DNA from: Glebionis coronaria
Taxonomy: Eukaryota > Streptophyta > Magnoliopsida > Asterales > Asteraceae
Direction: 5' to 3'
NCBI GenBank assembly: GCA_025667525.1
Contig: CM046879.1
Coordinates: forward strand, 386,345,039-386,409,038
DNA: 64,000 nt
The notes below the pieces were generated by a model. The model saw only the letters and a list, made by a program, of their open reading frames with translations. It made no database searches and was not told where the DNA came from. Below, piece after piece: positions 36,601 through 48,132 of the stretch. Made by a program: the position numbers and the translations under genes. Position 1 is the stretch's first letter. Every line of letters begins with the position of its first letter.

Positions 36601-37277
36601 AACCGAGCCTCGATCACATGGCATTCGTGTTGTTGAAGAAAAGCTTGAAGTTGATCCACATTGGTGTTATGCAAGTCCTTAGCCAATTTAACAGCCGTCA
36701 CGTACTTACGCAATTCTGAAGGAAGGGTGTTCAGATACTTGGTGTTTAATTAAAATGTAGGAATTGCCATGCCATAGATATTAAGCTCATTCAAAAAGAA
36801 AGTAAATCTCAAATAGTAATCATTGAGAGTCTCCCCGGGAACATAGGTAATTTTATCAAATACATCATAAAGCTTACACTCTCGTTCTTGTTTAGTTCAC
36901 GAGATGCCTTGCATTAGAACACAAATTATATCCCATAACTCTTTGGCAACTTTATGTTTGCTGACGAGTTTGTAGACTTCTGGAGGAAGGGCTTGGAGAA
37001 TGATGTTTGTAGCATACTTATCACATTTGTCTTGAATCTTCATATCTCTGGTCAATTCACCCGTTGTGCAAGGACGAGTAACTGTACCTTCCGTCACTGT
37101 ACCATAATCTAATGGTCCATTGAGCATAGATGCCCAAATGAGATGTCCATTATCTTTGTTCAACATGTAAAGTTCCATTCGGGAAGTCTAATCCTCGTAC
37201 ATAGTCTTCTCCAACATTGGTGGACGATTATCCGTACCCTAGAGGATGGACTTATCCGTAAGAGATGTGTACTCCAT
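33641..37277 (-). pseudogene. copia-A gag, 5' half (long coiled-coil Gag)
   Basis: Begins at ATG 37277 (MEYTSLTDKS). RPPMLEKTMYED and MELYMLNKDNG follow, then a UBN2-like Gag core (NIILQALPPEVYKLV, AKELWD). Two early TAG codons, at about 37241 and 37190, block it. Gln/Pro-rich text is at 36713-36024, and an intact CCHC zinc knuckle (CYNCRGQGHMAREC) in a shifted frame is at about 35970. Acidic and long helical, coiled-coil-like segments follow (35549-35223, 34882-34574, 34492-34175, 34087-33641) with several stops and shifts. Element C interrupts it at 33640/12100. The style matches the Tnt1-94-like Gag proteins abundant in Asteraceae. Confidence 0.85.
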
Positions 37278-37993
37278 TTCGATAAGTTAAGATTTACAAA
37301 CGTTGATCAAAAAATGAGAGAAAGTAAATGTGCTTGTTGTCGTGTGTTGAATTCGAGAAATTATGTTAAAATCCCCTAAAATTATCTACTTGAGAAACCA
37401 AAAATTCCACTGCAAAATTAATCACGAACGATATTTTCTAACTCACGTTTTTCGAAAATCTTGAAATTCCAAAGATTTCGCAATGTAGGTGATTTAATTT
37501 CGAAATGTTAAGCTCAAGTATGATATAAATCCGCAAAGTGAATTTGATATAATTCCGCAAAGTGAATTGATATGATTCTGCAATGTGTAAACTCACAATT
37601 CCGCAATATTATAAGACTTTCAGTTCTGCAATGAAGATTTATGATTCGATTTCGCAAAGTCCAATAGATGATTCAATTTCGCAATCCTATGAAATCAACA
37701 ATTACGAAAAACTGGAAATCAATCAATTCCGTAATCCACTAGGGATTCAATTCCGCAATCCACTAGGGATTCATTTCCGCAATCCACTAGGGATTCAATT
37801 CCGCAAAACTATAATTTCGCAATACTCAGGATTGCGAAATTGTGCCAGAATTTTCGAAATTGTGCGAAGAACAAGGAATACGGATTGTACTTTAAGATTT
37901 ACGAATCTTGATGCCAAAAATGAATCCAAACACCCAAAAATTTTGCGCTTTTTAGCGATTCAAGTAACCCAAATCACTAACACAAATATGTAG
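37278..37993 (-). other. copia-A leader/5' LTR end with a TTCCGCAA-rich array
   Basis: Upstream of copia-A gag. About 13 copies of TTCCGCAA-like words (TTCCGCAAT, TTTCGCAAT, TTCTGCAAT) are spaced about 22-27 bp at 37475-37830, including three near-perfect 25-bp units with CACTAGGGATTCA (about 37727-37805). I could not find a clear primer-binding site or the LTR end in this stretch, so the LTR/leader boundary is unresolved. Confidence 0.55.
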
Positions 37994-38573
37994 TGTTGGG
38001 AATAAAATTGACCAAGTCCCTAGACGCTGACAAGAGGAACTTGGATGCTGACAAGAAGAATTGAGGCGCTGAAAGGTGAGACATTGATAAGAATTATCAA
38101 GGCGTTGACAAGAAGAATCATAACACAAAGACAAGGACTAAATCTGCCAATGATGAATTCTTCAAGCTGGTAGACAAAATATGAAGATAAGAATTCATAA
38201 TATATTCTTAAATGTTTAAAATATTTAGTCAATAAGTTATTTGAGTATGTTTATCTTGTGTCTCTTCCTAAAATAGTTGATCTTAGCTTTTTGTACAAGG
38301 CTCTTAAACCTATAAAAGGAGGCATTAGGGTTAGACATAAGACACATCCTTTTCACACACCTCTTCCATATATCTCATAACACTTTCATTGTAATCATTC
38401 GATGATATTATTAACCAAAGTGAAAGTTTGGTTTACTTTGTTTTGTTCTTTATTCTTAATGTTAAATTCCGCGTAACACTTAGATTGTTCAATACAACAA
38501 AGTTTTTCTACGTGTTAAACTTGATTTAATCTCGTTAACACAAAGCTAAATCGATCTAAGTTTGGGATCAACA
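37994..38573 (+). repeat. 5' LTR of copia-B (580 bp)
   Basis: TG...CA ends and a TATA box TATAAAAG at 38313-38320. Near its start it carries repeated CGCTGACAAGA words (about 38024-38110), similar to the heptapeptide-coding repeat in this element's gag. Confidence 0.9.
38313..38320 (+). promoter_or_regulatory. TATA box of copia-B 5' LTR
   Basis: CTATAAAAGGAGG about 320 bp into the LTR, conserved at 42022-42029 in the 3' LTR. It is the only strong TATA box in the LTR, so U3 likely ends about 30 bp downstream. Confidence 0.6.
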
Positions 38574-38668
38574 AGTGGTATCAGAGCTTGTTGATAAACT
38601 TTGATTCAAAGAACGAAATCCAATATCGTGAGGTAAACAAGCCTAGAGAAAAGTTGAAGAAAAGTCTG

Positions 38669-39787
38669 ATGATGTTTTCAGTTAAGGCCAAGTCTACTTC
38701 AAGTTCCACAAGTTCTAATGCTTCTTCAAGTTCTGATAATGAGGTATGTGATGAATCTTCTTGTAGGTTAAATACTGAAAGACTTAATAAAGAAGTTTTA
38801 AAATTGAAATCAGATGTTTTAGACGTAAAAGCTAGACTTTCGAATTATCAAGTGGCTCTTGTACAATCTGAAAAGACGATAGAGGAGTATAAGAAAATGG
38901 AATTTGACTTAAAAGATAAAATTAATGTTTTAACACATGACCTCAAAGTTAGTGTTGACCTTAAGGACATTATGGAGAGATCCAAAGGAGTCATACAAGC
39001 TAAGTTAGATGAGGCCATTAAAAATAAAGAGAATGTAGGGTTGAAAATTCAAAGATTTGATAAAGCTTCTCAAACCCTAGAAAAATGTGTATGTGAGCAA
39101 ATAGACTCTATGTATTTGTCTGGGATTGGGATGAAAGATTATAATGCTACTCTACCACATGTTGGGAACTTCTATGGTGTCCTGAGAAAGGATTTGTCTT
39201 GGAATGGTATACCAGAACTCCACGAAAAGGAATTTATTCCTCCACCTAGAGTTCTTACCCCAGTAGAGGAGTATAAGCAGAAGTTGACTGATTTAAAACA
39301 ATGGAAGAAAGCCAATCCTACTTTGTTTGTTAAGGGTGGGATGCTTAGTAAGAGTCCAGTTGAATCTACACCCATTGTTGTGACCAACCCCACTACTAGA
39401 AAACCTGTTGATCTTGGATCCCCTGCTAAGAGAAAACATAGTGTTAAGTATGTTGAAATGTATAGAAAACCTAGGTCACCCCAAAGCCAAGCAAGTGTTA
39501 ATGGGATAAGGTTTTATCAGTCTAGGCCTACGTTTGTGTCCAAAAAGGCTTGTTATTCATGTGGTAGCTTTTCTTATTTATCCTATAATTGTGTCAGTGG
39601 ATACAATTCATTCGCTGACAATAGGTCACCCAATGTCAATCATAGACCTTTTGTCTATACTAGACCACAGGCTACTAGACCAGCTCCTTTCTTCTCTAAG
39701 CAGCTAATATCCAAGGTCAAAGACCCTTTCAAAAGACCAACACTTGGTCAAACAGACCCGTATGTTCCTGTAGCAAACCCTAATTAG
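38669..39787 (+). pseudogene. copia-B Gag middle and C-terminal region
   Basis: Open from upstream of the ATG at 38669 (MMFSVKAKSTSSST). It has a Ser-rich start, a long heptad-like helical segment (about residues 30-130), then Pro-rich text (FIPPPRVLTPVEEYKQKL) and a CCHC-like knuckle CYSCGSFSYLSYNC in which the usual His is Tyr. The N-terminal capsid core of a copia Gag is missing: the primer-binding site is followed directly by mid-Gag sequence. The frame ends in TAG at 39787. A shifted frame then encodes a heptapeptide repeat (NADRNKF-like, 39790-39890). Confidence 0.8.
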
Positions 39788-39789
39788 GC

Positions 39790-40221
39790 GCTGACAAGAA
39801 AAAATTCAGCGCTGACAGGAACAAATTCAATGCTGACAGGAACAAATTTAACGCTGACAGGATCAAATGCAATGCTGACAGCTCCAAGTTTGGTATGAAA
39901 ATGCCACAACTACCTGATGTCAGACCTTATGTTAGACCATATAAACAAAGATACTTGGTTAATAAGGGTCAAGGGTCTAAAGCATCATCCCACTTAACTT
40001 GGAAACCTAAACAAGAGAAAAACTCTAATTTTAATGGTATTTCAGTGACTTGCAATAGATTTAAATATCTTGAGAAGGTCATTACTAGTCTCATTGGAAC
40101 AAATTGGGTGTTTAGGTCACAAAGGGATGAACAGGGATTTGTGGTAAAGAATAAGACCACTCTAGTTGAACAACTAGATAGATCCAAGTCTGACAAGGCT
40201 TGGATCTCCAAAGAAAACTAA
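39790..40221 (+). pseudogene. copia-B Gag repeat tail fused to an RT N-terminal fragment
   Basis: After a frameshift, five 20-21-bp units read NADRNKF-like heptads. Then comes MKMPQLPDVRPYVRPYKQRYL, and at 40090-40200 IGTNWVFRSQRDEQGFVVKN, which matches the start of copia reverse transcriptase (IGTKWVFR...DE.G.VV.NKARL in the family). The frame stops at 40219. The deletion joining Gag to RT must lie between these two parts. Confidence 0.65.
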
Positions 40222-41703
40222 ATTGTTTTCTTTTTTAGCAGACTATCCAAAAGCAGGTTAATGATCAAGGATATTGGGATAGTGGATGCTCAAGGAACAT
40301 GCATTTTTGGTCTTTCCACTGTTATTATTTTTATCCACTGACATGTTATCTCTACCCATTATTGTGGGAAAGGGTAGACTCTGTTGGTGTGTTTTGGTGG
40401 TTTTTTGTCTAACTATGCAGGAAAATGGAGATACATTTGGATAGATACAGAATTGCAAACTTTTATTTATGATGGTTGGAGTGTTTACATTCCTATCTTG
40501 AGATAAAATTTTTCTTCTTCACATATAATGATTTGTATGCTTCTGTTAAGGGGAGGTAAACCTCTAGGTTTTTGGGTACTCTTAGAGCACTCTTGCACAA
40601 TTCTAGATTGTGTCCACTGGTGAGTACGATTTATTTTTCTAATTCGTGAGGCACTGTAGCATGAAAAGTTGATATACTGTGCATGCTGCCAAGACTTTTG
40701 ACCTAGAATTAGGTGTGGTCGTATGGGTGTCTTGGGGTAGATATATATTTTTGGGCTTACTTGGGGAGTTGCAAAGGTTTTATATGAGTTAACTCTCTTT
40801 GGGGCATTTGTGAACAAAGGACTCTAGAGTTCATGTGTGTCTATCATGCTTTTTGCATGAGTGTATGCATGAACAGTGTTTGCCATTCTTGCTTATTAGA
40901 GACTAGTTAATTTCCTTAGGATTATTACCTTTGTTTTTGTTTTAACTAAGGTTTTATGCATTCTCAAGTACATTTTATGTTATGCCATCTTAGCTGATGT
41001 CATTTTTAAACTTCTTTATAGACCCAAAATGTTTCATCACCCTTTCATTTTTCAAATTTTTGGATATCTAGAAGCCTAATGATCATTCAGATGTTTTTCC
41101 TAGTGATTGACATCTAGTAGCATCAAAGATCACTTTCATAAGGGTGTATAGTGTAATGGAGATGGTTGAGACTATTGGCACTAGCTTTAATACAAGTCAA
41201 GTCAGTATTATCATCAGTAAGTCTATCCCTATGTCCTATGAATCAACATTGAGGATTCATTTCCCGAATGTGGATGAGGAAAGTATGAAACCTTTGACAT
41301 TAATTGAATTGACGAAAATTTGTATTAGATTGCAAAAGCAAATTACAGAACTGGTACAAATTTTCAAGGATCACTGTTTTGAAGTTATAGACTTGTTGTT
41401 TTGGAAGCTGATATGAAGCTATGGAGGATATTCATGGTTCCGTCCTTTGATACTAATCTTGGAGAGGAGTCTTAAAAAGGGGAGGAGTAATTGAATTTGA
41501 GTGACAAAAGTTATAAAGAAGGCCCCAAAAGACTCTATAGATGTATTGCAGAAGATGATTAAGATCAAGTTTGAGTGTTGACTTTTTGAGGTTTATTCAT
41601 ACTCAAATTCAAGGATAGAGCATGTTTGTAAGAATCCTCTCTGTATGTTTTATTTTATTCAGAAACTTGATTACTAGAGTAGATATCAAGTTTAGGGGAG
41701 GAT
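40222..41703 (+). other. non-coding remainder of copia-B and polypurine tract
   Basis: No conserved protein is recognised. A 90-codon open stretch at 41144-41416 has no family match that I know. The polypurine tract is at 41691-41703 next to the 3' LTR. Confidence 0.6.
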
Positions 41704-42284
41704 TGTTGGGAATAAAATTGACCAAGTCCCTAGACGCTGACAAGAGGAACTTGGACGCTGACAAGAAGAATTGAGGCGCTAAAAGATGAGACGCTGATAA
41801 GAATTATCAAGGAGTTGACAAGAAGAATCATAACACAATGACAAGGACTAAATCTGCCAAAGATGAATTCTTCAGGCTGGTGGACAAAATATGAAGATAA
41901 GAATTCAGAATATATTCTTAAATGTTTAAAAGATTTAGTCAATAAGTTATTTGAGTATGTTTATCTTGTGTCTCTTCCTAAAATAGTTGATCTTAGCTTT
42001 TTGTACAAGGCTCCTTAAACCTATAAAAGGAGGCCTTAGGGTTAGACATAATACACATCCCTTTCACACACCTCTTCCATATATCTCATAACACTTTCAT
42101 TGTAATCATTCATTGATATTATTAATCAAAGTGAAAGTTTGGTTTACTTTGTTTTGTTATTTGTTATAGGTGTTAAATTCCGCATAACACTTAGATTGTT
42201 CAATACAACAAATTTTATCTACGTGTTAAACTTGATTTAATCTCGTTAACACAAAGCTAAATCGATCTATGTTTGGGATCAACA
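41704..42284 (+). repeat. 3' LTR of copia-B (581 bp)
   Basis: Near-identical to 37994-38573 with scattered substitutions. The TATA box is at 42022-42029. Followed by the TGTAG duplication. Confidence 0.9.
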
Positions 42285-42289
42285 TGTAG

Positions 42290-42752
42290 ATGATTTTGGT
42301 GAAGATCAAACCACAAAAAACACAAAAAAAAATTGATACGTGGGATTTTTGATCAAAACACACGAAATCTATATGAACAAACACATAAACAATACAATCA
42401 TACCATGGCACTTGATTCCATTTATAGGATATTGTAAATCGTGCTTATGTTTAGAGAGAGAAAGAGATAGAATGATGGTGAGAACACACACACTTTTAGA
42501 GAGAGAAAGTGAAAGAGAAACACCTTTTTCTATGTGAAAATAATAAGTGAACCACACCCTCTCCATCTAAGAAGAGGGTTTATATACCAAGCCCATAAGA
42601 TGGGCTTGGGCTTACAATATTGGGCTCCATACATAACATGTACCGGGCCTTTCCTTGTTAGATAATATAAAGTAACTAGACTACGAGCTACTACTTAATA
42701 TATTGTCGGAGTGACCGAATCTTCCGTAATACGTAAAAACGTATTTCCAACA
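42290..42752 (-). repeat. 5' LTR of copia-A (part right of copia-B)
   Basis: On the minus strand it starts TGTTGGAAATACG at 42752. The stretch 42632-42752 matches the 3' LTR remnant at 4845-4965. It contains GA-rich microsatellite-like stretches (AGAGAGAGAAAG near 42460 and 42500). Copia-B is inserted on its left. Copia-A in turn sits inside the LTR of Tekay element D, whose sequence resumes at 42753. Confidence 0.85.
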
Positions 42753-42803
42753 CGTGACATTCCATTTACCAAAATGGGGTGTTACAATTATGGTATAAGA
42801 GCC
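42753..42803 (+). repeat. last 34 bp of Tekay D 5' LTR plus primer-binding site
   Basis: 42753-42786 ends GGGTGTTACA, the reverse complement of the Tekay LTR start, so this element is on the plus strand. The primer site at 42791-42803 reads TGGTATAAGAGCC (one mismatch to the initiator-Met type). The rest of this LTR would be left of the window, beyond copia-A. Confidence 0.85.
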
Positions 42804-43211
42804 AAGGCTTCGACCTGTAGGCTCTCAAAACATGACCTGTGATTAGTGGGTAGTCACTATGGTCTTCTTAGAAATGACAATTTATTTTCATGCATTTATA
42901 TCATATGTCATTGTCGCAGGATTTTGACTAAGTAATGGTTGGTACAGGACTAGCCGTATTTAGTCGCATGTGCTTTTAACTATCGTGTTTTTTGATGAAC
43001 CGACCCATAGGCGTTCATCTTCGTCATGTCATTTTGTTTAGGTGAACCGACCTAAAGGCGTTCACCTAAACTCATGTGATTTCATCATCATGCATTCATA
43101 CACTGTTTTCATGCATAAAATTTTTCTCATGATTTATCGGCATAAATTTTTTTTATGTATATATATTATGTTTTAATCAGTTTAATCATGCATTTTGTTT
43201 TATACAGTCAG
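42804..43211 (+). other. leader of Tekay element D
   Basis: Non-coding leader homologous to 1421-1817 and 58335-58775. It contains a repeated GAACCGACC.A.AGGCGTTCA motif (about 42997 and 43042). Confidence 0.7.
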
Positions 43212-44640
43212 ATGGTTTTCACACGCGAGCAGGAACAACTCAATGCAGCAGTTCAATCTGCGATGCAGGCTATGCTTCCTGAACTGAGAATCAGGGCCGA
43301 GGTGCAAGCTGCCAACAATCAGCATCAACACCAACTCTGAATCCTCATCCTCCTCCAGCTACACTGATCACATGGCTAGAGCGATTCAACAAGCAACGTC
43401 CTCGATCCTTCGAGAAGACTGACAACCCTAATGAGGCTGAGAGCTGGCTAGCTCATATCGAGAAGATATTTGATGCAATGGGCTACGACCCTATCTTCAA
43501 GGCAAGGTTGGCCTGTTACAAGTTTGAAGGCGACGTGCTTGGTTGGTGGAAGTCAGTGAAGCAGTCTGAGGGAGGTGACAATTGGGTGGCTGGCTTGACT
43601 TGGGCTCAGTTCAGGAAATTGGTGATAGGACAGTTCTTCCCCAAGACTGAGCAGGACAAGATGAAGAGGGAGTACCACGGGATTAGTCAGAGAGCTAGGG
43701 AGAACAACAACGAGTTCATGCAGCGCTTTCTTCATTTGGTTGGTTTTCTTAGCGCAACAGCAGGTACTGCCAAAGAGCAAGCATACCACTTTCATTGGGC
43801 TCTTCGTACATCGGTCGCCAATAACTTGGTGTGTGCTACCTTTACCACGATGGCACAAGTAGCTGATGTAGCACGTAAGTTAGAGATGCTGCAAGAGAGA
43901 GATGAATTTGGTGAGGCAGAGAGACCCGAGAAGAGGTATATGTTCGTCACTCAACGGCGATCATTTAAATTCATTAAGTACTATCCAAATATTTATCTTA
44001 ATCTATAAATTGCATCTTTCAGGCAGAAGACTGGTGACCAGTCTCAACCAGCTACTCAGCACAAGGGTAACGGTCAGACCCAAGGCCATTCTGCTTCGGA
44101 TAGGCGTGGCGGTAATGATAATTACCGTAATAACGCTAGCAACTCCAACAGCAGCAGGTACCTAAACTTACTCATTTCTTATGTTACATGCTTATAATCC
44201 ATAATTATGACACTTCAGTATCTTCTACCAGGAATCATGGCAACGAAAGGGAGCAGGACCACAGAGGTTCACAGCCCAACCCTACAGATATCACTGGTAT
44301 TATGTCTTATGATTTTCTGCATTGTCCTATTTGTACCCATAAACCATGTCTCACGTGTACTTTTCTGAACAGGCTCCCAGGCAGCAAGGGCACCTGTTGG
44401 AGGGTATACTCACCCTCTCTGCACTACCTGCAACCGTAGGCACCCAGGGCCATGTCACCGCGATAGCGATGCTTGATTCAAGTGTGGCCTGACAGGCCAT
44501 CGCATGAAGGACTACCGCAAGGGTGAGATAGAGGGTACATCTGGACATGCCGACTCCAAGCCACCTCCTACTACTAGACGGGTGTACACGACCTCACGTG
44601 ATCAGGCCAACAAGTCTACAGGTACCATCACTGCAATTAT
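43212..44640 (+). pseudogene. Tekay-type gag, element D, with three intron-like gaps
   Basis: ATG at 43212 (MVFTREQEQLNAAVQ). The capsid-like core spans about 43375-43935 (WLERFNK, GWWKSVKQSEGG, FMQRF, LEMLQERDEFGEAERP). Inferred exons are 43212-43935, 44023-44157, 44232-44296 and 44373 onward. All introns are GT-AG, and the exon 3 length (65 nt) equals that in copies 1 and H. Joined exons restore one frame into the zinc-knuckle region. A 1-nt deletion near 43338 breaks exon 1. In the knuckle the first Cys is a stop and the last Cys is Tyr. Homology ends near 44640, where unrelated sequence starts. Confidence 0.85.
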
Positions 44641-47388
44641 ACATACTCTCATCATCTAAATCGGGCTTAAAACGCTTAAAATATCATTAAAATACCCCAA
44701 AATATGCTTGTGTTTGTTCATTTTGTATTTTAGGTACGAATAATCAACAAAATATCACAAGAATCAAGCAAAAACAAACACGAGAAACGAAGCAGCACAA
44801 AGAACCGGACCCGAATCATGAATTTTCATTGAAGTCCTTGAAGTTTTGAAGATTGGCAAGAGTGGTCCATCAACTTTTGAAGACTTTTCATTATATACCC
44901 TTGTAAAACCCCAAAATTACAATTGGGTCTCTTAAATTTTAAAAAATTACAAGATTGGTCCTTGGAAAATACAAAAAGTGCATTAATGACCCTTGGAACA
45001 AGTCTACAAAACCTTTTGTGGCCAAAGTACAAAAAGAAAAAGTTTACTACAAAGGGATTGAAGAGTATGGCTGTTATAAACTTATATGACAATCATTTGA
45101 GAGGCTAGGGACCAAAACGGGCAGACAAAGAAACCTCCAACACCCAACCACCAGCTGACACGTAGCCCACTCACCCATTTCACCGAATCACATCTCTCCC
45201 TTTGTCCACCTCACCATTCTACTCTACTTCTTTAAAACAGATTATAACTAATCTGTTTTAATATTAATTTTGGGTGGGAAACATGTTTTAAAACACTAAT
45301 CACGATTAAACATCACCTTCATAATCCATATAAACCCTAATATCCCCATATTTAATTAATCCCAAATCAAGGGGTTATTCCCTCTAAACTTCCAAAATCA
45401 TAATTAAACCCACTCTCATCCAAACCCACACCTAATCTCACTCACCAACACACCCATGTGACGCCCCTAATGGTCCCCTGCCCATCACTTTCCCTCAAAA
45501 GCCTAGGAGGGGACAAGATTAATGGTGGGATCTTTTTCCTTGGTCCCAAAGGCTAAATAAACGTCCAAGATCAATTCACATCAGCTGGCTATGTGGACAT
45601 CTTCACATGATACCATTTTAACCCGAATTCAAATTCCAGTCAAGGGGCATTTTTGGATATTCAGGATTTAGGGTTTAGTATTTTGCTTATAGTTAAAGAA
45701 TTATCCATAGTCTAGTATAAAAGGAGAATCCAACATGTGGCATTCCCTTTGTTCTAGCTTTTTGTAAGTTTTTAAACTTTTAATGAAAATGAAAATTTAA
45801 AAAATTATGCAAAAGACTGAGTTCCTTTTAATGTTTTTTGTAGTTTAATCATTTACTTGTATTTGCAAAATTAGTTTAAAGGTTTATCAAGTTTTCTATA
45901 TTTCACAAAAGAATTTCAGAAAATCAGTTTTTCTTGAAAATTTTTAGACCCAAGGCTCAAATCTTTGTGGTTTGTTGACGTGACTACTAAAACACATCAC
46001 AAGGATTAAACTTGTTACTTTTTGTTCTCAAAGTTTGTTTTTAAAACGCTTTGTGTATCAAGGTTTTTCAAAAAAAAAAACTTTTAATCATTTTTTATAT
46101 CTTAGCTTACTGTAGCAAACGCCTATACAATCTTGACTTGACAAATAAAGCTTTTATAAGCTCTTGCTGCCTTGTTTCTTTCCTGGTTGTTTTTGTTTGT
46201 GCAGGAATCAAGGAAATCCATTTCATATCTTTCCATTTTCATGTCACTTTGAAGATATTATAACCCTGGGTCTCTTATAGATTCCAAAAACTGGGCTCTC
46301 TACACTTCCCTATAGCTCACAAAAATCCTCAAAGGTCCATCTAGATAAGGCATCAGCAGGTTTAAGCTTGAACCCTCTTTATGCACTTTTTTGTTGATTT
46401 TTGCCAAGTTTATGTGGATTTGTGTGTATCCTGTTTGATTGTTAGTTTTAAGTGTTGATTCAGGTTTATTTGTTGGTTTGAATATTGTTAGATTAGGTTT
46501 CATTAAGTTTGTGATTGATTTGCATGAAAATCCTTTGAAAAATATTTGGTTGCTGAATATAAAGGTGTGTTTGGATTTGGGTATTGATAAACCTAGGGTG
46601 ACACTAGGAGGATAAAATCCAGTTTAAACATACTCTTGTGGATAGTATTAGGTCTATTTGGTAGTTAGTTTCTAGTTTGTTATGATAGAAACAGGTTTTG
46701 CTTGTTAAATTCTGGGTAAAAATAGCTTAACAATTCAGTAGGGTCTGATCTAGGTTGCTTTAGTCATTTTGAGCTTTAAAATCTTGTAGACTGTTAGTGT
46801 ATTTGGTAATCTAGGATTGTAGGTTGATTGATAGTGATTCGGTGGTGATTTGTGTAAGTTATTGGGTGCCAAAACTAACATATATACCAAGTTCATCAGC
46901 AAACTGTTCACAGACCTACCCCTTGCATATCAGTGACTGAATTTTGCCCTTTTTATGATTTTCTTGTATTGAACTGGTGCTTTTTGTGCTTGTTGTGACT
47001 CCCCACAACCCAACTGGTTGTGGGGGTGCCTTTGTCTCACAAAGAAACCAACTCAATAGCTCATAATTCACCAAATAGTGCTCAGACCCATTTTTCTGTG
47101 AGTGAGCAGTGGGAAGATTTTCCCACTGATAGACTTAGGGTTCCCACAACTACACTAAAGATAAACATACTTGACCTATCAACATCAGGTTTTGATCTTT
47201 TTTGTCTTTAGTGAGTTTTTTTAAGCTTTTACTTTTTTTAAAATTTTCCCAATATTGTTAATTTATTTTAATAATTTTCATTAAGTTTTATTTTACTTTT
47301 ATTGTTCATTTTGTATTTTTTAGATTTAAATCAATTTAAATTAGTTTTTATTATACTATTTTTGTCTTTTAGTGCCAAAAATTAATAT
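44641..47388. other. unassigned LTR-like insertion in Tekay D
   Basis: Element D stops matching near 44640, and 2.7 kb of AT-rich, non-coding sequence follows. Style and a TATA-like TATAAAAGG at 45716-45724 suggest an LTR of a Tat/Athila-like element in plus orientation. No second copy, primer-binding site or TSD was found in the window, so this is a guess. No open frame resembles a known protein. Confidence 0.35.
45716..45724 (+). promoter_or_regulatory. possible TATA box in the unassigned LTR-like region
   Basis: TAGTATAAAAGGAG in otherwise AT-rich sequence. It is a single motif match with no supporting second copy. Confidence 0.3.
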
Positions 47389-48132
47389 TGAAAGTCCCTA
47401 ATCCAAGCGTGAAACGTTAAACTAAGAAAATCAACACACGTAATTACTTTTCAAACATAATACTCATTATTGTATAATAATTAATTACAAGTGTTATGGA
47501 TAACACCGTTTGATGACACTGTGTTGTGCAGAATTGGACAAACAAAACCTAACTTATAAACACAGTCGTAGCTGTTTGGTTCAATAAGTTCTAAACAGTT
47601 AATGTGTGTAAAGTGTCAAAGTGAACAACATTAACTCTAGGCTACATATCATATTTATAGTGGTACGAGGTTGACTCCAAGTACTGGTTGATGGTGACTA
47701 CACTAAATAGATACTTGTCAGACATCTGTCACAAGATGCTCTTCTATTCTTGGTAGTCTGCCACAACGCTTTAGGGAAACAGAGCTGACACAGTTTCGCT
47801 TTTCTTCATAGTTTCGTACACACTAAGGTATGTCCAAAGTTTACCGAGTGTTAACAGGGTATTGCCACCCCTGTTGACCCTCAACCCCTCAAAGTCCCTG
47901 ATACATCTTGATTGTTATCTATCACAACCAATGAGTATGTCTTCAAGTAATCTTCGACTTCCTTGACAATATCTCTGACATGGACTCCTCTGTGGTTGCT
48001 CACAGAGACTTACATCTCTGTGAGTCTTGCGATACTTTCCTGTCTCCTAGGCACATGCAAGTTAATATCAGACATCTTGATTTACGTTTAAATCTATGAT
48101 GCAGGGAATCTAATAAACTTAGATTCCCCACA
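47389..48132 (-). repeat. probable 3' LTR of element E
   Basis: The right edge is well placed: the minus strand reads AAATAGGGGAGAT then TGTGGGGAATCT, a polypurine tract followed by a TG start. The left edge at 47389 (TGAAAGTCCC on the plus strand, so ...GGGACTTTCA in sense) is chosen only because it gives a CA end and a plausible 744-bp length. A TATA-like CTATAAATATG lies in sense orientation near 47655. Confidence 0.5.

Larger units (their letters stand above)
37994..42284 (+). mobile_element. copia-B: deletion-derivative Ty1/copia element
   Basis: Flanked by TGTAG duplications (37989-37993 and 42285-42289). LTRs are 37994-38573 and 41704-42284, both beginning TGTTGGGAATAAAATTG and ending TTTGGGATCAACA. 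The primer-binding site TGGTATCAGAGC is at 38576-38587, and the polypurine tract TTTAGGGGAGGAT is at 41691-41703. The internal region is only 3.1 kb and keeps the middle of Gag fused to the first residues of RT. Integrase, most of RT and RNase H are gone. It must have moved using other elements' enzymes, or been deleted after insertion. Confidence 0.9.

Noticed and set aside
37278..37993. Primer-binding site for copia-A
   Set aside because: No TGGTATCAGAGC-like or other convincing tRNA 3' match was found on the minus strand. The boundary is left open rather than guessed.
41144..41416. 90-codon open frame in copia-B
   Set aside because: No family resemblance that I can name and no conserved context. 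Kept only as part of the non-coding remainder.
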